NCBI RefSeq assembly: GCF_014696065.1
Contig: NZ_JACJPL010000027.1
Coordinates: 372,001 to 436,000, forward strand
Direction of reading: 5' to 3'
Source: Leptolyngbya sp. FACHB-261
Lineage (GTDB): Bacteria > Cyanobacteriota > Cyanobacteriia > FACHB-261
Length of the DNA stretch: 64,000 nt
The notes under the pieces were generated by a model. The model saw only the letters and a list, made by a program, of their open reading frames with translations. It ran no database searches and was not told where the DNA came from. Numbering within the stretch: position 1 is the stretch's first letter; every line of letters begins with the position of its first letter. Shown piece by piece: positions 42,703 to 51,843 of this stretch. The position numbers were made by a program, and so were the translations under genes.

Positions 42703-44325
42703 ATGGGTTGGTCTTGGGGTTGGTCTTGGGGACAATCATTTTTGGCAGCCCTTCCCAGTAGCGGTGAGAAAGGAACGGTTTCTGAATTAGTTATTGTTCT
42801 GATTATTTTGCTGCTGGTAGCAACAGGGGTTGCGCTGCTCTCAAAGCAATTTCGGATTCCTTATATTACGGGTCTAGTCTTAGCCGGCTTGGCCATTACT
42901 GAGCTTTTGCCCCATCGTATTGACCTGGATTCTTCACTCATTTTCAATCTTTTTTTACCGATTCTGCTATTCGAAGCGGCGATTAATACCGACATCAGTC
43001 GCTTGCGCAGCACAATCAAACCGATTGCGCTCTTGTCTGGGCCAGGCTTTTTGCTCTGTGCTGGCGTCACTTCACTACTGCTCAAACTAGGCTTAGATCT
43101 AGCCTGGGTGCCTACTTTGCTGCTAGGGGTGATTTTATCAACTACAGACACAGCGCTGGTTATTGCTGTATTCAAAGAGGTTTCAGCCTCACCACGCTTA
43201 ACCACGCTGGTGGAGGGTGAAAGCCTCGTCAATGACGATGTAGCCCTGGTTTTATTTGGTCTGATTTTGATTGCCTATACTACGGGTTCGTTAACACCTC
43301 TAGATGCGATTCAGGAGTTTTTAGTTGTCATTGTGGGCGGCACCCTGGTGGGACTCGCCTGGGGCTATTTGAGTGCTGGATTGTTTACTCAAGCGGATGA
43401 TCCACTCAGTGGCATTCTGCTGACTGTTGCGGTTGCGCTGGGTGCCTTCCAAATCGGGCAATTTTTGGAAGTATCTGGGGTTGTGGCGGTGGTAGTTGCG
43501 GGTCTAATCGTAGGCAACTTTGGGCTCTCGCGTAGCACTTCGGCTTCGTCTTTAGTGACCTTATATAGTTTTTGGGAATACGCCCGGTTCGGGGTCAATA
43601 CCTTTATTTTTTTGCTAATTGGCTTAGAGATTAACCTGATTAGTCTCTGGCAAACTTTACCCGGGGTGCTGCTAGCCCTCATCGCCTATCAGATTGGACG
43701 AGCAATCTCGGTCTATCCACTCTTAACACTGGCTCGCTGGCTCGATCGTCCTATTCCAATGAGTTGGCGACATGTTCTTTTTTTCAGCAACATCAAAGGT
43801 TCTCTAGCAACAGCCTTGGCCTTGAGTTTGCCAGCGAATCTACCCGAACGGGAGCAATTGATCGCCATCGTATTTGGTGTTGTTTTGATATCTCTAGTCG
43901 GACAGGGCTCAAGCTTAGCCTGGTTCTTACGACGTCTAAACATCTCCCATCGCTCTGGAGCGCGTCAACAAATCGAAGAGCTACAGGCTCAGCTGATGAC
44001 GGCTAAAGCCGCTCAGGATGAGTTAGATAGCCTCTTGAAGTCAGGCGTTTTGCCCAAAGCGATCTATGAAGAGATGCGAGCTACGTATCAGGTGCGAGTC
44101 GCTGCTTCTGAGAAACACTTGCGCGATATCTACAACCAGCGACCGGAACAATCACCCACCTTTCAAGGCGATCGCACTGGGCTAGATGCCATTCGTCGTC
44201 GCCTACTGCTAGCAGAAAAGGGAATTCTTAATGACGCTTTGCGCAAAGGTATTTTGTCTGAGGAAGTGGTGCAAGAGCGCGTCAACATTCTCAACCAACA
44301 ACTTCTGAAGCTGGAAGATGATTAG
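42703..44325 (+). CDS. CPA1-type cation:proton antiporter
   Basis: A 540-residue protein with about 12 membrane helices. It has family features in LLFEAAINTD, LSTTDTALVIAVFKEVSAS and GESLVNDDVALVLF (the Asn-Asp ion site). A cytosolic helical tail of about 130 residues follows. It exchanges Na+ or K+ for H+. The N-terminus MGWSWGWSWGQS comes from a tandem 12 bp duplication (GTTGGTCTTGGG twice, 42706-42729). AGCAGGTG seven bases before ATG 42703 supports this start. The 3' end overlaps the convergent KTN gene by 35 bases. Confidence 0.9.
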   Translation: MGWSWGWSWGQSFLAALPSSGEKGTVSELVIVLIILLLVATGVALLSKQFRIPYITGLVLAGLAITELLPHRIDLDSSLIFNLFLPILLFEAAINTDISRLRSTIKPIALLSGPGFLLCAGVTSLLLKLGLDLAWVPTLLLGVILSTTDTALVIAVFKEVSASPRLTTLVEGESLVNDDVALVLFGLILIAYTTGSLTPLDAIQEFLVVIVGGTLVGLAWGYLSAGLFTQADDPLSGILLTVAVALGAFQIGQFLEVSGVVAVVVAGLIVGNFGLSRSTSASSLVTLYSFWEYARFGVNTFIFLLIGLEINLISLWQTLPGVLLALIAYQIGRAISVYPLLTLARWLDRPIPMSWRHVLFFSNIKGSLATALALSLPANLPEREQLIAIVFGVVLISLVGQGSSLAWFLRRLNISHRSGARQQIEELQAQLMTAKAAQDELDSLLKSGVLPKAIYEEMRATYQVRVAASEKHLRDIYNQRPEQSPTFQGDRTGLDAIRRRLLLAEKGILNDALRKGILSEEVVQERVNILNQQLLKLEDD

Positions 44326-44998
44326 GTTCTAAACCCAAAAAATCGATCATACGGTGCAGCAATGAAGGCTTGGTTACGACCAGGATCGTTGAGCCAGCCT
44401 CCAATACAGTTTGACCATTAGGAATGACTAAGTCAGCATGGGGATGATCTTGATAGCCAATAATTAGAGAGCCCGTTGGAAAACGTGGATCTTGAGCCAC
44501 TTGCGCGACTGTGCGTCCGGCAACATAACACTCTCCAGGCACAGGCAACTTGAGAACTTCGACCTGACCCTGCTCAAAGTGCATCATCGATTGCACCTGG
44601 GGATATTCAATCGCATTCACCATCGTGGTCACCGCCAAATCGATCGTGCTGACCACGTGATGGGCCCCAGCAATGCGGTAAGGTTCTTCAAAATCACGAT
44701 GGCGCATGCGGGTCACAATATGCAAGACACCATAATGTTTTGCCAGCGTCACCATCGCTAGATTCAACGCATCACTACGCAGCACTGCCGCCACAGCATC
44801 GGCTTTGCGAATGCCAGCTTCAAAAAGCACATCCGTACTAACGGCACTGCCTTCAAAGGCCATCGCTCCAACTTGCTCTCGTGCATAGCGACAGGCCGTG
44901 GGATCAACATCAATCACGGCAACAGTGTGACCTAAGTCCACCAATTGTTGTGCTAGATTCAGCCCGACCATTCCGGCTCCGCCAACTAGAACATACAT
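44291..44998 (-). CDS. TrkA/KTN-type NAD-binding potassium transport regulator
   Basis: A 235-residue cytosolic protein. The RCK-N domain (MYVLVGGAGMVGLNLAQQLV, with IDVDP ending the second strand) is followed by a TrkA-C domain (KLPVPGECYVAGRTVAQVA, ILVVTKPSLL). Such subunits gate K+ channels, transporters or antiporters in response to NAD(H) or nucleotides. It converges on the antiporter with a 35-base overlap and is divergent from a K+ channel, so either may be its partner. Confidence 0.88.
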   Translation of the reverse strand: MYVLVGGAGMVGLNLAQQLVDLGHTVAVIDVDPTACRYAREQVGAMAFEGSAVSTDVLFEAGIRKADAVAAVLRSDALNLAMVTLAKHYGVLHIVTRMRHRDFEEPYRIAGAHHVVSTIDLAVTTMVNAIEYPQVQSMMHFEQGQVEVLKLPVPGECYVAGRTVAQVAQDPRFPTGSLIIGYQDHPHADLVIPNGQTVLEAGSTILVVTKPSLLHRMIDFLGLEPNHLPASEVVG

Positions 44999-45215
44999 GG
45001 CTATTCCCCTTGCTTACGAGTTCACCCTCCCATCATCCAATAGGCACCAGCAACTGTCACTGCTCGCCACACTAAACCTATGCAGAGGCTTAGACCAGAA
45101 CTAATCGAACTCAGCCCAACTACATCTCGCCGCAACTACATCTCATCGCAACTACACATCAAACACCAGCCTGCGAACCAGACGCTTAAATTCTGCGTGC
45201 GAAAATTGTGAGGCT

Positions 45216-46325
45216 GTGAATTTGCAATCCTACCTTCGTCTCTTGCCAAACTACACGCCTCTCGAATTCAAATATCGTCAAATTCAGCAGCAGTTGATCT
45301 TGGGCGTTTTGGCGCTAGGCGGCGTGGTGTTCCTAGGTACTGCTGGCTATTGCTTGATCGAGGGTTGGTCTCTGCTCGATGCCCTGTATATGACGGTGAT
45401 CACACTAGCTAGCGTTGGCTTTATGGAGGTCCATCCCCTAACAAGTGCTGGCCGACTTTTCACAATCGGCCTGATTTTGATGGGCGTAATTAGCATTGGC
45501 TACATCGTCAATCGGTTCACAGAAGCAGTGATTCAAGGCTACTTTCAAGAAGGGATCCGGCTGAGGGAGCAGCGACGTCTTATGGAATCACTCAGCAGTC
45601 ACTATATCGTCTGTGGCTTTGGTCGCACTGGCCGTCAGGTTTGCCTAGAATTCGAGGCGGAGGGGGTGCCATTTCTAGTCATCGAATCAATTCCTGATCT
45701 GGTGCGTGGCGCGCGGCAATTGGGCTACACCGCTTTGGAAGGCGACGCGACTCTCGATCAAACTTTAGAAGAAGCCCGTATCCATCAGGCCACTTGCATT
45801 GTTTGCACCCTGCCGTCTGATGCTGACAACCTCTACGTCACTCTATCAGCCAAAAACCTCAATCCAGAGGTTCGCAGAATCGCTCGGGCTAACTCACCAG
45901 AAGCGCTAAAAAAGCTCAAGCAGGGCGGTGCTGATGCGGTCATTTCACCCTACATCACTGGGGGACGGCGCATGGCTGCTGCTGCCCTACGGCCTCAAGT
46001 CATGGACTTCATCGACGGGGTGATCTCCAGTAGCAATCGCGCCTTCTATATTGAGGAGTTTCTGGTCGATACAGCGACCTGTCCTGTGGTGGGTCAGACA
46101 CTCCAGCAAACCGAGTTGCGCTCCCGCACCGGCGCTCTAGTTCTAGCGATTCGGCGAGCCGATGGAACCCTGCTCACCGGCCCAACTGCTGATGCTCAGC
46201 TTGCCAATGGCGATCTCCTAATTTGCATGGGGACTGCCGAACAATTGCGTGCTCTCAACAACATTCTCAGCCCCGTCACCTCCTCACCTCGCGTTCCCAA
46301 GAAAAAAGCTCGGTGGGTGGAGTAG
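45216..46325 (+). CDS. Two-helix potassium channel with TrkA/RCK domain
   Basis: A 369-residue channel subunit. Two membrane helices (about 28-48 and 75-97) flank a pore loop, ALYMTVITLASVGFMEVHPL. The selectivity filter reads SVGFME instead of the usual TVGYGD. An RCK-N domain (HYIVCGFGRTGRQVCLEFE) and a TrkA-C domain complete it, as in MthK and related channels. The start at 45216 is GTG (MNLQSYLRLLP). It is divergent from the KTN gene across 217 bp in which I see no further gene. Confidence 0.88.
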   Translation: MNLQSYLRLLPNYTPLEFKYRQIQQQLILGVLALGGVVFLGTAGYCLIEGWSLLDALYMTVITLASVGFMEVHPLTSAGRLFTIGLILMGVISIGYIVNRFTEAVIQGYFQEGIRLREQRRLMESLSSHYIVCGFGRTGRQVCLEFEAEGVPFLVIESIPDLVRGARQLGYTALEGDATLDQTLEEARIHQATCIVCTLPSDADNLYVTLSAKNLNPEVRRIARANSPEALKKLKQGGADAVISPYITGGRRMAAAALRPQVMDFIDGVISSSNRAFYIEEFLVDTATCPVVGQTLQQTELRSRTGALVLAIRRADGTLLTGPTADAQLANGDLLICMGTAEQLRALNNILSPVTSSPRVPKKKARWVE

Positions 46326-46367
46326 GCATGACATTAGGCACTTAGTCAGACCCTTCGTGCCTTGCAG

Positions 46368-47309
46368 CTAGCTTTCGGATGGGTGATGGCCGTTGCGATG
46401 GGAATTGCTGAGGTGGATCCTTGCTCCCATCCACTGCAACTTCTCACGCAGAGTTTGGTAGTAGGAATAGTTCTGGCGTAGCACCACGAACTGCGCCTCA
46501 TGCTTAGACATACGGATATCAACCCGTTGACCAGGCCAGACTGAGGTTGCTAACACACCATCTGCCCACAACTTAGTCATTAACTCCTGATCCGCTAGAG
46601 GCCAGACCGTGACTACGACGCCAGGCGGCAGCACAATCGAGCGGCTGGACAGGCTCAAGGGACAGATTGGTGTCACTGTAATCGCATTGAGACCAGGCGA
46701 GACAATCGGACCATTGGCAGCCACAGTGTAGGAGGTTGAGCCAGTGGGGGTCGAGACAATCAAGCCATCTCCTTGATACTGATCCACCACCTCGCCGTCG
46801 ATCTCCATTTCCAAAATTGAACTGGGCAGCCGATCTACCGAAGCAGGCTTGACCACCATTTCGTTCAAACACAAGAAGGTGTCACTGGTCGGCTTGGCCA
46901 AGCGGTTGTCCGAGTCGAAGACCTCAGCCTCCAACATCATGCGCCGCTGGATAGCGTAGCGATCTGCGAGTAACCGATCCCAAACCGCCTCAGTATCGCT
47001 GCATTCTTCTGAGGACTCGGTCAAAAAACCCAGGTGTCCGCCAGCATTAATCGCCAAAATCGGCACATTGTGAGGAGCCAAATGACGGGCTGCTGCCAAA
47101 CTTGAGCCATCCCCACCCAACACCACCGCCAGGTCAATGGGTTGACCCGCGGATTCTAGAAACACTGGATAAGGATTGTCGCGGGGACCACTCGGTCCCA
47201 TCAAGATGCGACAACCCCGGTCTTGGAGCTGGCGGGCGCACTGGTCCGCCCAGCGGCGACTAGTGGCATCGCCCGCTTTGTAGACCACAAGCGCAAAAGA
47301 TAGCTGCAT
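46368..47309 (-). CDS. nadK: NAD(+) kinase
   Basis: A 313-residue enzyme that phosphorylates NAD to NADP. The catalytic GGDGS (VVLGGDGSSLAAAR), NAGGHLGFLTE, ND-region LNEMVVKPA and STPTGSTSYTVAANGP are all present. The C-terminal tail (SNSHRNGHHPSES) is His/Ser-rich. Cyanobacteria usually carry two NadK forms; which one this is cannot be told here. It is convergent with the K+ channel. Confidence 0.95.
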   Translation of the reverse strand: MQLSFALVVYKAGDATSRRWADQCARQLQDRGCRILMGPSGPRDNPYPVFLESAGQPIDLAVVLGGDGSSLAAARHLAPHNVPILAINAGGHLGFLTESSEECSDTEAVWDRLLADRYAIQRRMMLEAEVFDSDNRLAKPTSDTFLCLNEMVVKPASVDRLPSSILEMEIDGEVVDQYQGDGLIVSTPTGSTSYTVAANGPIVSPGLNAITVTPICPLSLSSRSIVLPPGVVVTVWPLADQELMTKLWADGVLATSVWPGQRVDIRMSKHEAQFVVLRQNYSYYQTLREKLQWMGARIHLSNSHRNGHHPSES

Positions 47310-47493
47310 GGGAGGTGCCGAAATTGCTGTACCTAAATCTTAAGAAGTCAGCGTATTTAGCCAACTCGAAAACTCAAACATTGCAAACTGGCAAGCTGTG
47401 GTTCATCATGGCTCTAAGCTTTTCATGATCAGGGATTTGCATAATTCCAGCATCATTGAATAAAGACCAGAAGCCTAAGAGTCCAGAGCAATT

Positions 47494-48648
47494 ATGAGTC
47501 AGGCTGACCCAGAAGCGAACCAATGGTCCTCCTTTGAGCTGGTCCCCTTAGAGGCAAGCTCAGGAGCGGTAGCGCCAGAGCTGGTTCAACCTGCTGGGGA
47601 AAAGTCACTGGTTAGCATTCGTCCGCTCAACGCCGATGCTGCCGAGCTTGAGGCGCACACTTTCGAATTGCAACAGCGTAACCAGGAGTTAGCCGCAGCC
47701 CTGGCCGAGGCGCAAGCCCGCCTGCAGCAGCAACAACAGCACCATGAAGCGATGGTCGGCTCAGAGCGACAGTTGTTGCAGCAGGTGTCTCAACTCAACC
47801 ACGACCTGGAGCAAAATCAACAGGCGTTCCATCGAATCAAGATTCTAAACCAGTCGCTGAGTGACCAACTCCGAACTGCCCAAGAACGAATCTCAGAGCT
47901 AGAGAATCAATACGCGCAGGCACAGCAGTATCTCAGCGAGCAAACCCACTCGCTGCACCAGTATGAACTGACCTGCCAGGACTTGCAGAGTCGCTTACAA
48001 CGTCAGCAGCGTCATACCTTACAGTTCAAAGCTGCGCTGGAGCGCTGTTTAGAAGTGCCGGGTAGTCCTGTCGCCCAGGCGTCATTGACACCAGGCGCTC
48101 AGCCAATTCAGCCCTGGTCTACAGTCGATAGCCCTAATTTGGATCCTCGTCTCCTAGAGATGAAAGAGGCTGTTAGTACTGTCAGTTCCCTCTCAAGTGA
48201 GCCTGAGCCACTACTACCATTTCCTCAGGCCCTGCCTCAGCCGTTTAAAGAGACAGCAGGTCAGGCTCGGCCAGTAGTTCAACCAGTAGTTCGGCCAGTA
48301 GAGCCAACCCCTGAACCCGGATTTTCTAAGTCAAGGCAACCCGAATCACGGAAACTTGACTCATGGCAACCTAAGACAACGCAACCTGAATTAAGGCAAC
48401 CCCTTGACACAGGTAGAAAACCAGAGCCAGTAGCCTCTAGTCCAAACACGCCTAGTCCAAATGTGCGATCCGATGCGAGATCTGATCCAGGCAATGCCTC
48501 ACCAGCCAACCCACCAGCCAACCTGGAAGACACCGCAAACGCTCCATCGCCCTTGATTTACCCTGAGCGTCGGCAACGGGGTCTGAAATCCCTGGCGGCT
48601 GTTGACCTGCCCAGCTTTCCGCGGTATCAGAAGCCTGAACCCCAGTAG
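47494..48648 (+). CDS. Coiled-coil, proline-rich hypothetical protein
   Basis: A 384-residue protein. Residues 50-185 are Gln/Glu-rich coiled coil (ELQQRNQELAAALAEAQARL). The rest is disordered and rich in Pro, Ser and Glu, with imperfect repeats of the form 'QPExRxP' (about 270-310). A short ordered-looking end (YPERRQRGLKSLAAVDLPSF) closes it. No membrane segment is seen. Its architecture suggests a scaffold or cytoskeletal role, which is only an inference. Confidence 0.75.
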   Translation: MSQADPEANQWSSFELVPLEASSGAVAPELVQPAGEKSLVSIRPLNADAAELEAHTFELQQRNQELAAALAEAQARLQQQQQHHEAMVGSERQLLQQVSQLNHDLEQNQQAFHRIKILNQSLSDQLRTAQERISELENQYAQAQQYLSEQTHSLHQYELTCQDLQSRLQRQQRHTLQFKAALERCLEVPGSPVAQASLTPGAQPIQPWSTVDSPNLDPRLLEMKEAVSTVSSLSSEPEPLLPFPQALPQPFKETAGQARPVVQPVVRPVEPTPEPGFSKSRQPESRKLDSWQPKTTQPELRQPLDTGRKPEPVASSPNTPSPNVRSDARSDPGNASPANPPANLEDTANAPSPLIYPERRQRGLKSLAAVDLPSFPRYQKPEPQ

Positions 48649-48679
48649 GGACGCCCTAGCCTCGCTTCTACCATCACCG

Positions 48680-49303
48680 CTACTGCGCTAGCCAGGCAAT
48701 CGCTTCGCGGATCCAATCCTCCACGTTGGCATTTTTAGACAACGTTGTTTTGCGGCCTACTGCTTGCAGAGCTTGCACGACCTCAGTGCTGGTGTAGCCT
48801 AGGGCTAACAGGGTCATTTCGACATCAGCCTGGATATTGTCAGCAGGGGCACCACTGGGGGCAGTGGTCAAGCCTGCCGCATTACGCCACTCGGCTAGCT
48901 TGGCCTTCAGTTCTAGAGCCAAACGCTGAGCAGTTTTGGTTCCCACCCCCGGGGTGCGGGTGAGCAAACGAATATTCTCACTGACGATCGCTTGAATGAG
49001 ATCCTGAAGCCCCAGAGTGTCGAGCAAGGCCAGAGCCAGTTGCGCCCCAACCCCACTGACGCTGATTAGTTGACGAAAGACATCCCGCTCAGCAGCAGTC
49101 CCAAAGCCATAGAGCACCATTTGGTCTTCACGGACCTGGAGGTGGGTAAACACTTGCACAACCTCGCCCACCCCTGGTAACTGGCGCAGCAACCGAGGGG
49201 CAACCTGGAGGTCGTAGCCGACTTGATGAACATCCAGGGTGACAGTGGCACGGTTACCATTGGCAACCGCACTGCTCAGACTGCCTTTTAGATAGCCAAT
49301 CAT
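48680..49303 (-). CDS. ruvA: Holliday junction branch migration protein RuvA
   Basis: A 207-residue RuvA. The OB-fold N-terminus (MIGYLKGSLSS), two helix-hairpin-helix motifs (LISVSGVGAQLALALLD, LLTRTPGVGTKTAQRLALEL) and the C-terminal RuvB-binding domain (DVEMTLLALGYTSTEVVQAL) are all present. RuvA tetramers hold Holliday junctions for the RuvB motor. ruvB and ruvC are not in the window, which is usual in cyanobacteria. It starts six bases after the CPBP gene and is probably co-transcribed with it. Confidence 0.95.
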   Translation of the reverse strand: MIGYLKGSLSSAVANGNRATVTLDVHQVGYDLQVAPRLLRQLPGVGEVVQVFTHLQVREDQMVLYGFGTAAERDVFRQLISVSGVGAQLALALLDTLGLQDLIQAIVSENIRLLTRTPGVGTKTAQRLALELKAKLAEWRNAAGLTTAPSGAPADNIQADVEMTLLALGYTSTEVVQALQAVGRKTTLSKNANVEDWIREAIAWLAQ

Positions 49304-49309
49304 CCTGCG

Positions 49310-49900
49310 TCACGCTTGCGCTGGACGACCTAGCTTCCAGCTCAGGCTGGAGACCCAGTTGGTCAAAACATGCGCCACAATGGGCACCAACAGGTTGTGC
49401 GTCAGGATGGCGCTCCAGCCTAGGCCCAAACCCACTATGGTTGCCCAAACCACGTAGGGCCACTGCTTAGGGTCACTCAGGTGCAAGATGCCAAAGCAAA
49501 CACTGGTTACCACCAGTCCTGCTGGCGTCAGGCCCAGTTCTGCGAGCATCACCCCGCGGAAGAGTAGCTCTTCACTCATGCCGGGCAATAGCCCTAACCA
49601 GAGCATGTCTGGCAGTAGCAATGGCGATAGCACCAGGTGTAGGTAGTAATCGGCTGAGTCCCGATAGCCAGGCCAGATCCTATAGACACCAGCACTGGCA
49701 GCCGTAATCAATAGTCCCAACAACACGCCATTAAGCAGGGCGCTCCACTCCCAGCGGACCGGCAGCATCTGAACCGGCACAAAAAAGGCCCACAGCTTTG
49801 CGACTAGCAGCAATACCAGAGCGGTCACGCCCATGGCAATTAAAACTTGCTGCCGAGTCAGGGGCAATTCTGGGGAGTCATCTGGAAGGTTCTGAGTCAA
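49310..49900 (-). CDS. CPBP family intramembrane metalloprotease
   Basis: A 196-residue protein with about six membrane helices. The CPBP/Abi motif EELLFRG is followed by a helix with FGILHL and by ILTHNLLVPIVAHVLTNW, giving the Glu-Glu-x3-Arg and two His of the metalloprotease site. Relatives include CAAX-type proteases and cyanobacterial membrane proteins of unknown substrate. It is the first gene of a two-gene unit with ruvA. Confidence 0.9.
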   Translation of the reverse strand: MTQNLPDDSPELPLTRQQVLIAMGVTALVLLLVAKLWAFFVPVQMLPVRWEWSALLNGVLLGLLITAASAGVYRIWPGYRDSADYYLHLVLSPLLLPDMLWLGLLPGMSEELLFRGVMLAELGLTPAGLVVTSVCFGILHLSDPKQWPYVVWATIVGLGLGWSAILTHNLLVPIVAHVLTNWVSSLSWKLGRPAQA

Positions 49901-50376
49901 GGTTTTACAACCGCGTTGGTCGGCGACTATGCAATGAATGATATTCCATAAGCTGCTTTTGAACTGGGCAGCTTACACACCCTTTAGGATTGACTGAGCA
50001 CTCTTCAGGCCTGAGGGGCTGAGGCCGGAGACTCTTGAGAGTTCGTCTTGTTCACCTCAAGGACCTATCGAGCTGATATATCGAGCTGATATACAGACTC
50101 GCAACTAGACCCTTATACAGCGCTTACCAGAGCAGGAACAGCAAACAGAGATCAAAGATACCAAAAAATCAACGGGTAGCAAGCAAGTCCTTTACCGGAT
50201 ACTGCCTGTAGGCTCACTCTTTGGCCTTACTATCTGGCTTAGTTATCTGGTCTCACTCTTTAAGGCGGGAATATTCGGACTTGATATCTGGAGTTGGAAT
50301 TGGAATTGCAATAGTTCAGTTTGCCGCAACTTGCCTCAAGCGCTAGCTCAAAGCGTCCCAAGCTGTGCCTCCAAAC
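49901..50376. other. Intergenic region with a 13 bp tandem duplication
   Basis: This 476-base stretch lies between the DUF3326 gene (upstream, minus strand) and the CPBP gene. It holds no convincing gene. TATCGAGCTGATA is exactly duplicated in tandem at 50066-50091. A GC-rich segment at 50008-50033 (CAGGCCTGAGGGGCTGAGGCC-like) can fold on itself. Confidence 0.5.
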
Positions 50377-51456
50377 CTATGCGCCAACTTGTGCGATGGA
50401 TGAGACTAAGGGCTGAAGATGAGTTAATTCAGGGCACAGGCTTGTAGGCTCTACACCAGCCCGGTGAGCAACCAGCACCCCCAAAGCTTCCAAGTAGGAT
50501 TGGACCTTGATGGCGCGAATACCCAGCGCTTCGGGTGGCACCTGCAAAGCAGTTTTATTATCGGATACTGCGATCACTCGTAGATTTGGCCGGTTAGCTA
50601 GAGCCAGTAGCGCCCCACCCCCACAGGCACTCCAGGGGGTCAAAATTGCATCAACCTCACTGGCTTGTACATCGCCAGGTTCTGGCAGCCCAGACCCGAA
50701 CTGGGGGGCTCGGCTCAGGCCCACGAGAACACAGGGCAGAAAGGTGTAGCCTAACTCCTCAGCGGCGGCACGGGGCGATACAGCCGGATCCAGAGGCAAA
50801 GGTGTGAGAGCGGGAGCATGGGCACAAGGAACTTGAAATTCGCGCACCACCAAGTGCGAAATGACTGCTTCTGCCCCAGCTAAACCATCTGTTCCCTGAC
50901 CGTAGCGGTACTGTTGCAGGGCTACACTGTCCGCATCATCAGGAAAGCGCGCTACCACCGCGATGGCCTGCGCCCCAGCCAGCCGGATCAACTGCTCTGC
51001 CGCTCGCAGCAAACTGTCGGGTTGCTCGATTGTGCCCCAACTTGCTCCCTGCTCACTGGTTCGCAGGCTCACCCCTAGGGGCTGGTCAGTAATCACATAA
51101 TCAGCAATATTCAGGCCCAAAGTTGCACGAGCCGCATTCATGACTTGCAAATGACGCAGCTGTAACTCAGGCTCAATCGCTTGGTCAAAGATGACGCCAA
51201 TGCGGTTCTGATGTACCGGACGCAAAGTCCAACGTCCCGCCGCAAACTGGTCCAAACCATAGCCTTCTACGTAGAGGGCATTGGGCATTGGCCAGTAGAG
51301 CTGAGCGCCATTCAGCACATTAGGATGCGTAATCAGGCGATCGGCCACCTGAGCGATCGCCCGCGCTACGGGTAAAGCATCTCCTGCATAGCCTCCCACG
51401 GCGGCACCAATACCGGTGGGAACCAGCAGCAGAACGGTGTAAGGCCGTTGAATCAA
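50377..51456 (-). CDS. DUF3326 domain-containing protein
   Basis: A 359-residue soluble protein matching the DUF3326 pattern: YTVLLLVPTGIGAAVGGYAG, DALPVARAIAQVADRLITHP, NALYVEGYGLDQFA, and near the end TPWSACGGGALLALANR. The glycine-rich N-terminus suggests nucleotide or cofactor binding. The family is found in cyanobacteria and plants and has no established function. It is the last gene of a minus-strand group. Confidence 0.88.
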   Translation of the reverse strand: MIQRPYTVLLLVPTGIGAAVGGYAGDALPVARAIAQVADRLITHPNVLNGAQLYWPMPNALYVEGYGLDQFAAGRWTLRPVHQNRIGVIFDQAIEPELQLRHLQVMNAARATLGLNIADYVITDQPLGVSLRTSEQGASWGTIEQPDSLLRAAEQLIRLAGAQAIAVVARFPDDADSVALQQYRYGQGTDGLAGAEAVISHLVVREFQVPCAHAPALTPLPLDPAVSPRAAAEELGYTFLPCVLVGLSRAPQFGSGLPEPGDVQASEVDAILTPWSACGGGALLALANRPNLRVIAVSDNKTALQVPPEALGIRAIKVQSYLEALGVLVAHRAGVEPTSLCPELTHLQPLVSSIAQVGA

Positions 51457-51519
51457 GGGCTCAATGACTGAAACGAAAGCTAGAACTGAAACTCAACGCT
51501 GACTGAAGCCTAGAGGCAG

Positions 51520-51714
51520 TTAACGCTGGGAGGTTTGTACTTCAACCTGAGTCACAATTGCCTCAACCACAGCTTTTTGCCGAGGCACATCAACATCAGT
51601 TACTGCCCAGCGCAGGGGGGTACCCTGTTGTTGCAGTTCAGCTTCAATCGCACGATACATTTCAGCAGGACAGCTTTGCAGATCGATCTCAGCAGTGATG
51701 AAGTGTGTGGTCAT
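51520..51714 (-). CDS. Small hypothetical protein
   Basis: A 64-residue protein (MTTHFITAEIDLQSCPAEMY, ending VVEAIVTQVEVQTSQR) with an alpha/beta pattern and no membrane segment. It looks like a compact cyanobacterial family protein, but I cannot name it. It lies 63 bases upstream of the DUF3326 gene on the same strand and may be co-transcribed. Confidence 0.6.
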   Translation of the reverse strand: MTTHFITAEIDLQSCPAEMYRAIEAELQQQGTPLRWAVTDVDVPRQKAVVEAIVTQVEVQTSQR

Positions 51715-51843
51715 AAAACCTTAAGGAGTTCAACATAGATTGCGATCGGCGCAGAGCCTGCAACCTCTACCTTGCACCATACCGCATCGGCAACTGTTCC
51801 AGCCTCTCTCAGGGGTTGATTTAAGGCTAGTTTAGCCGAGCGG

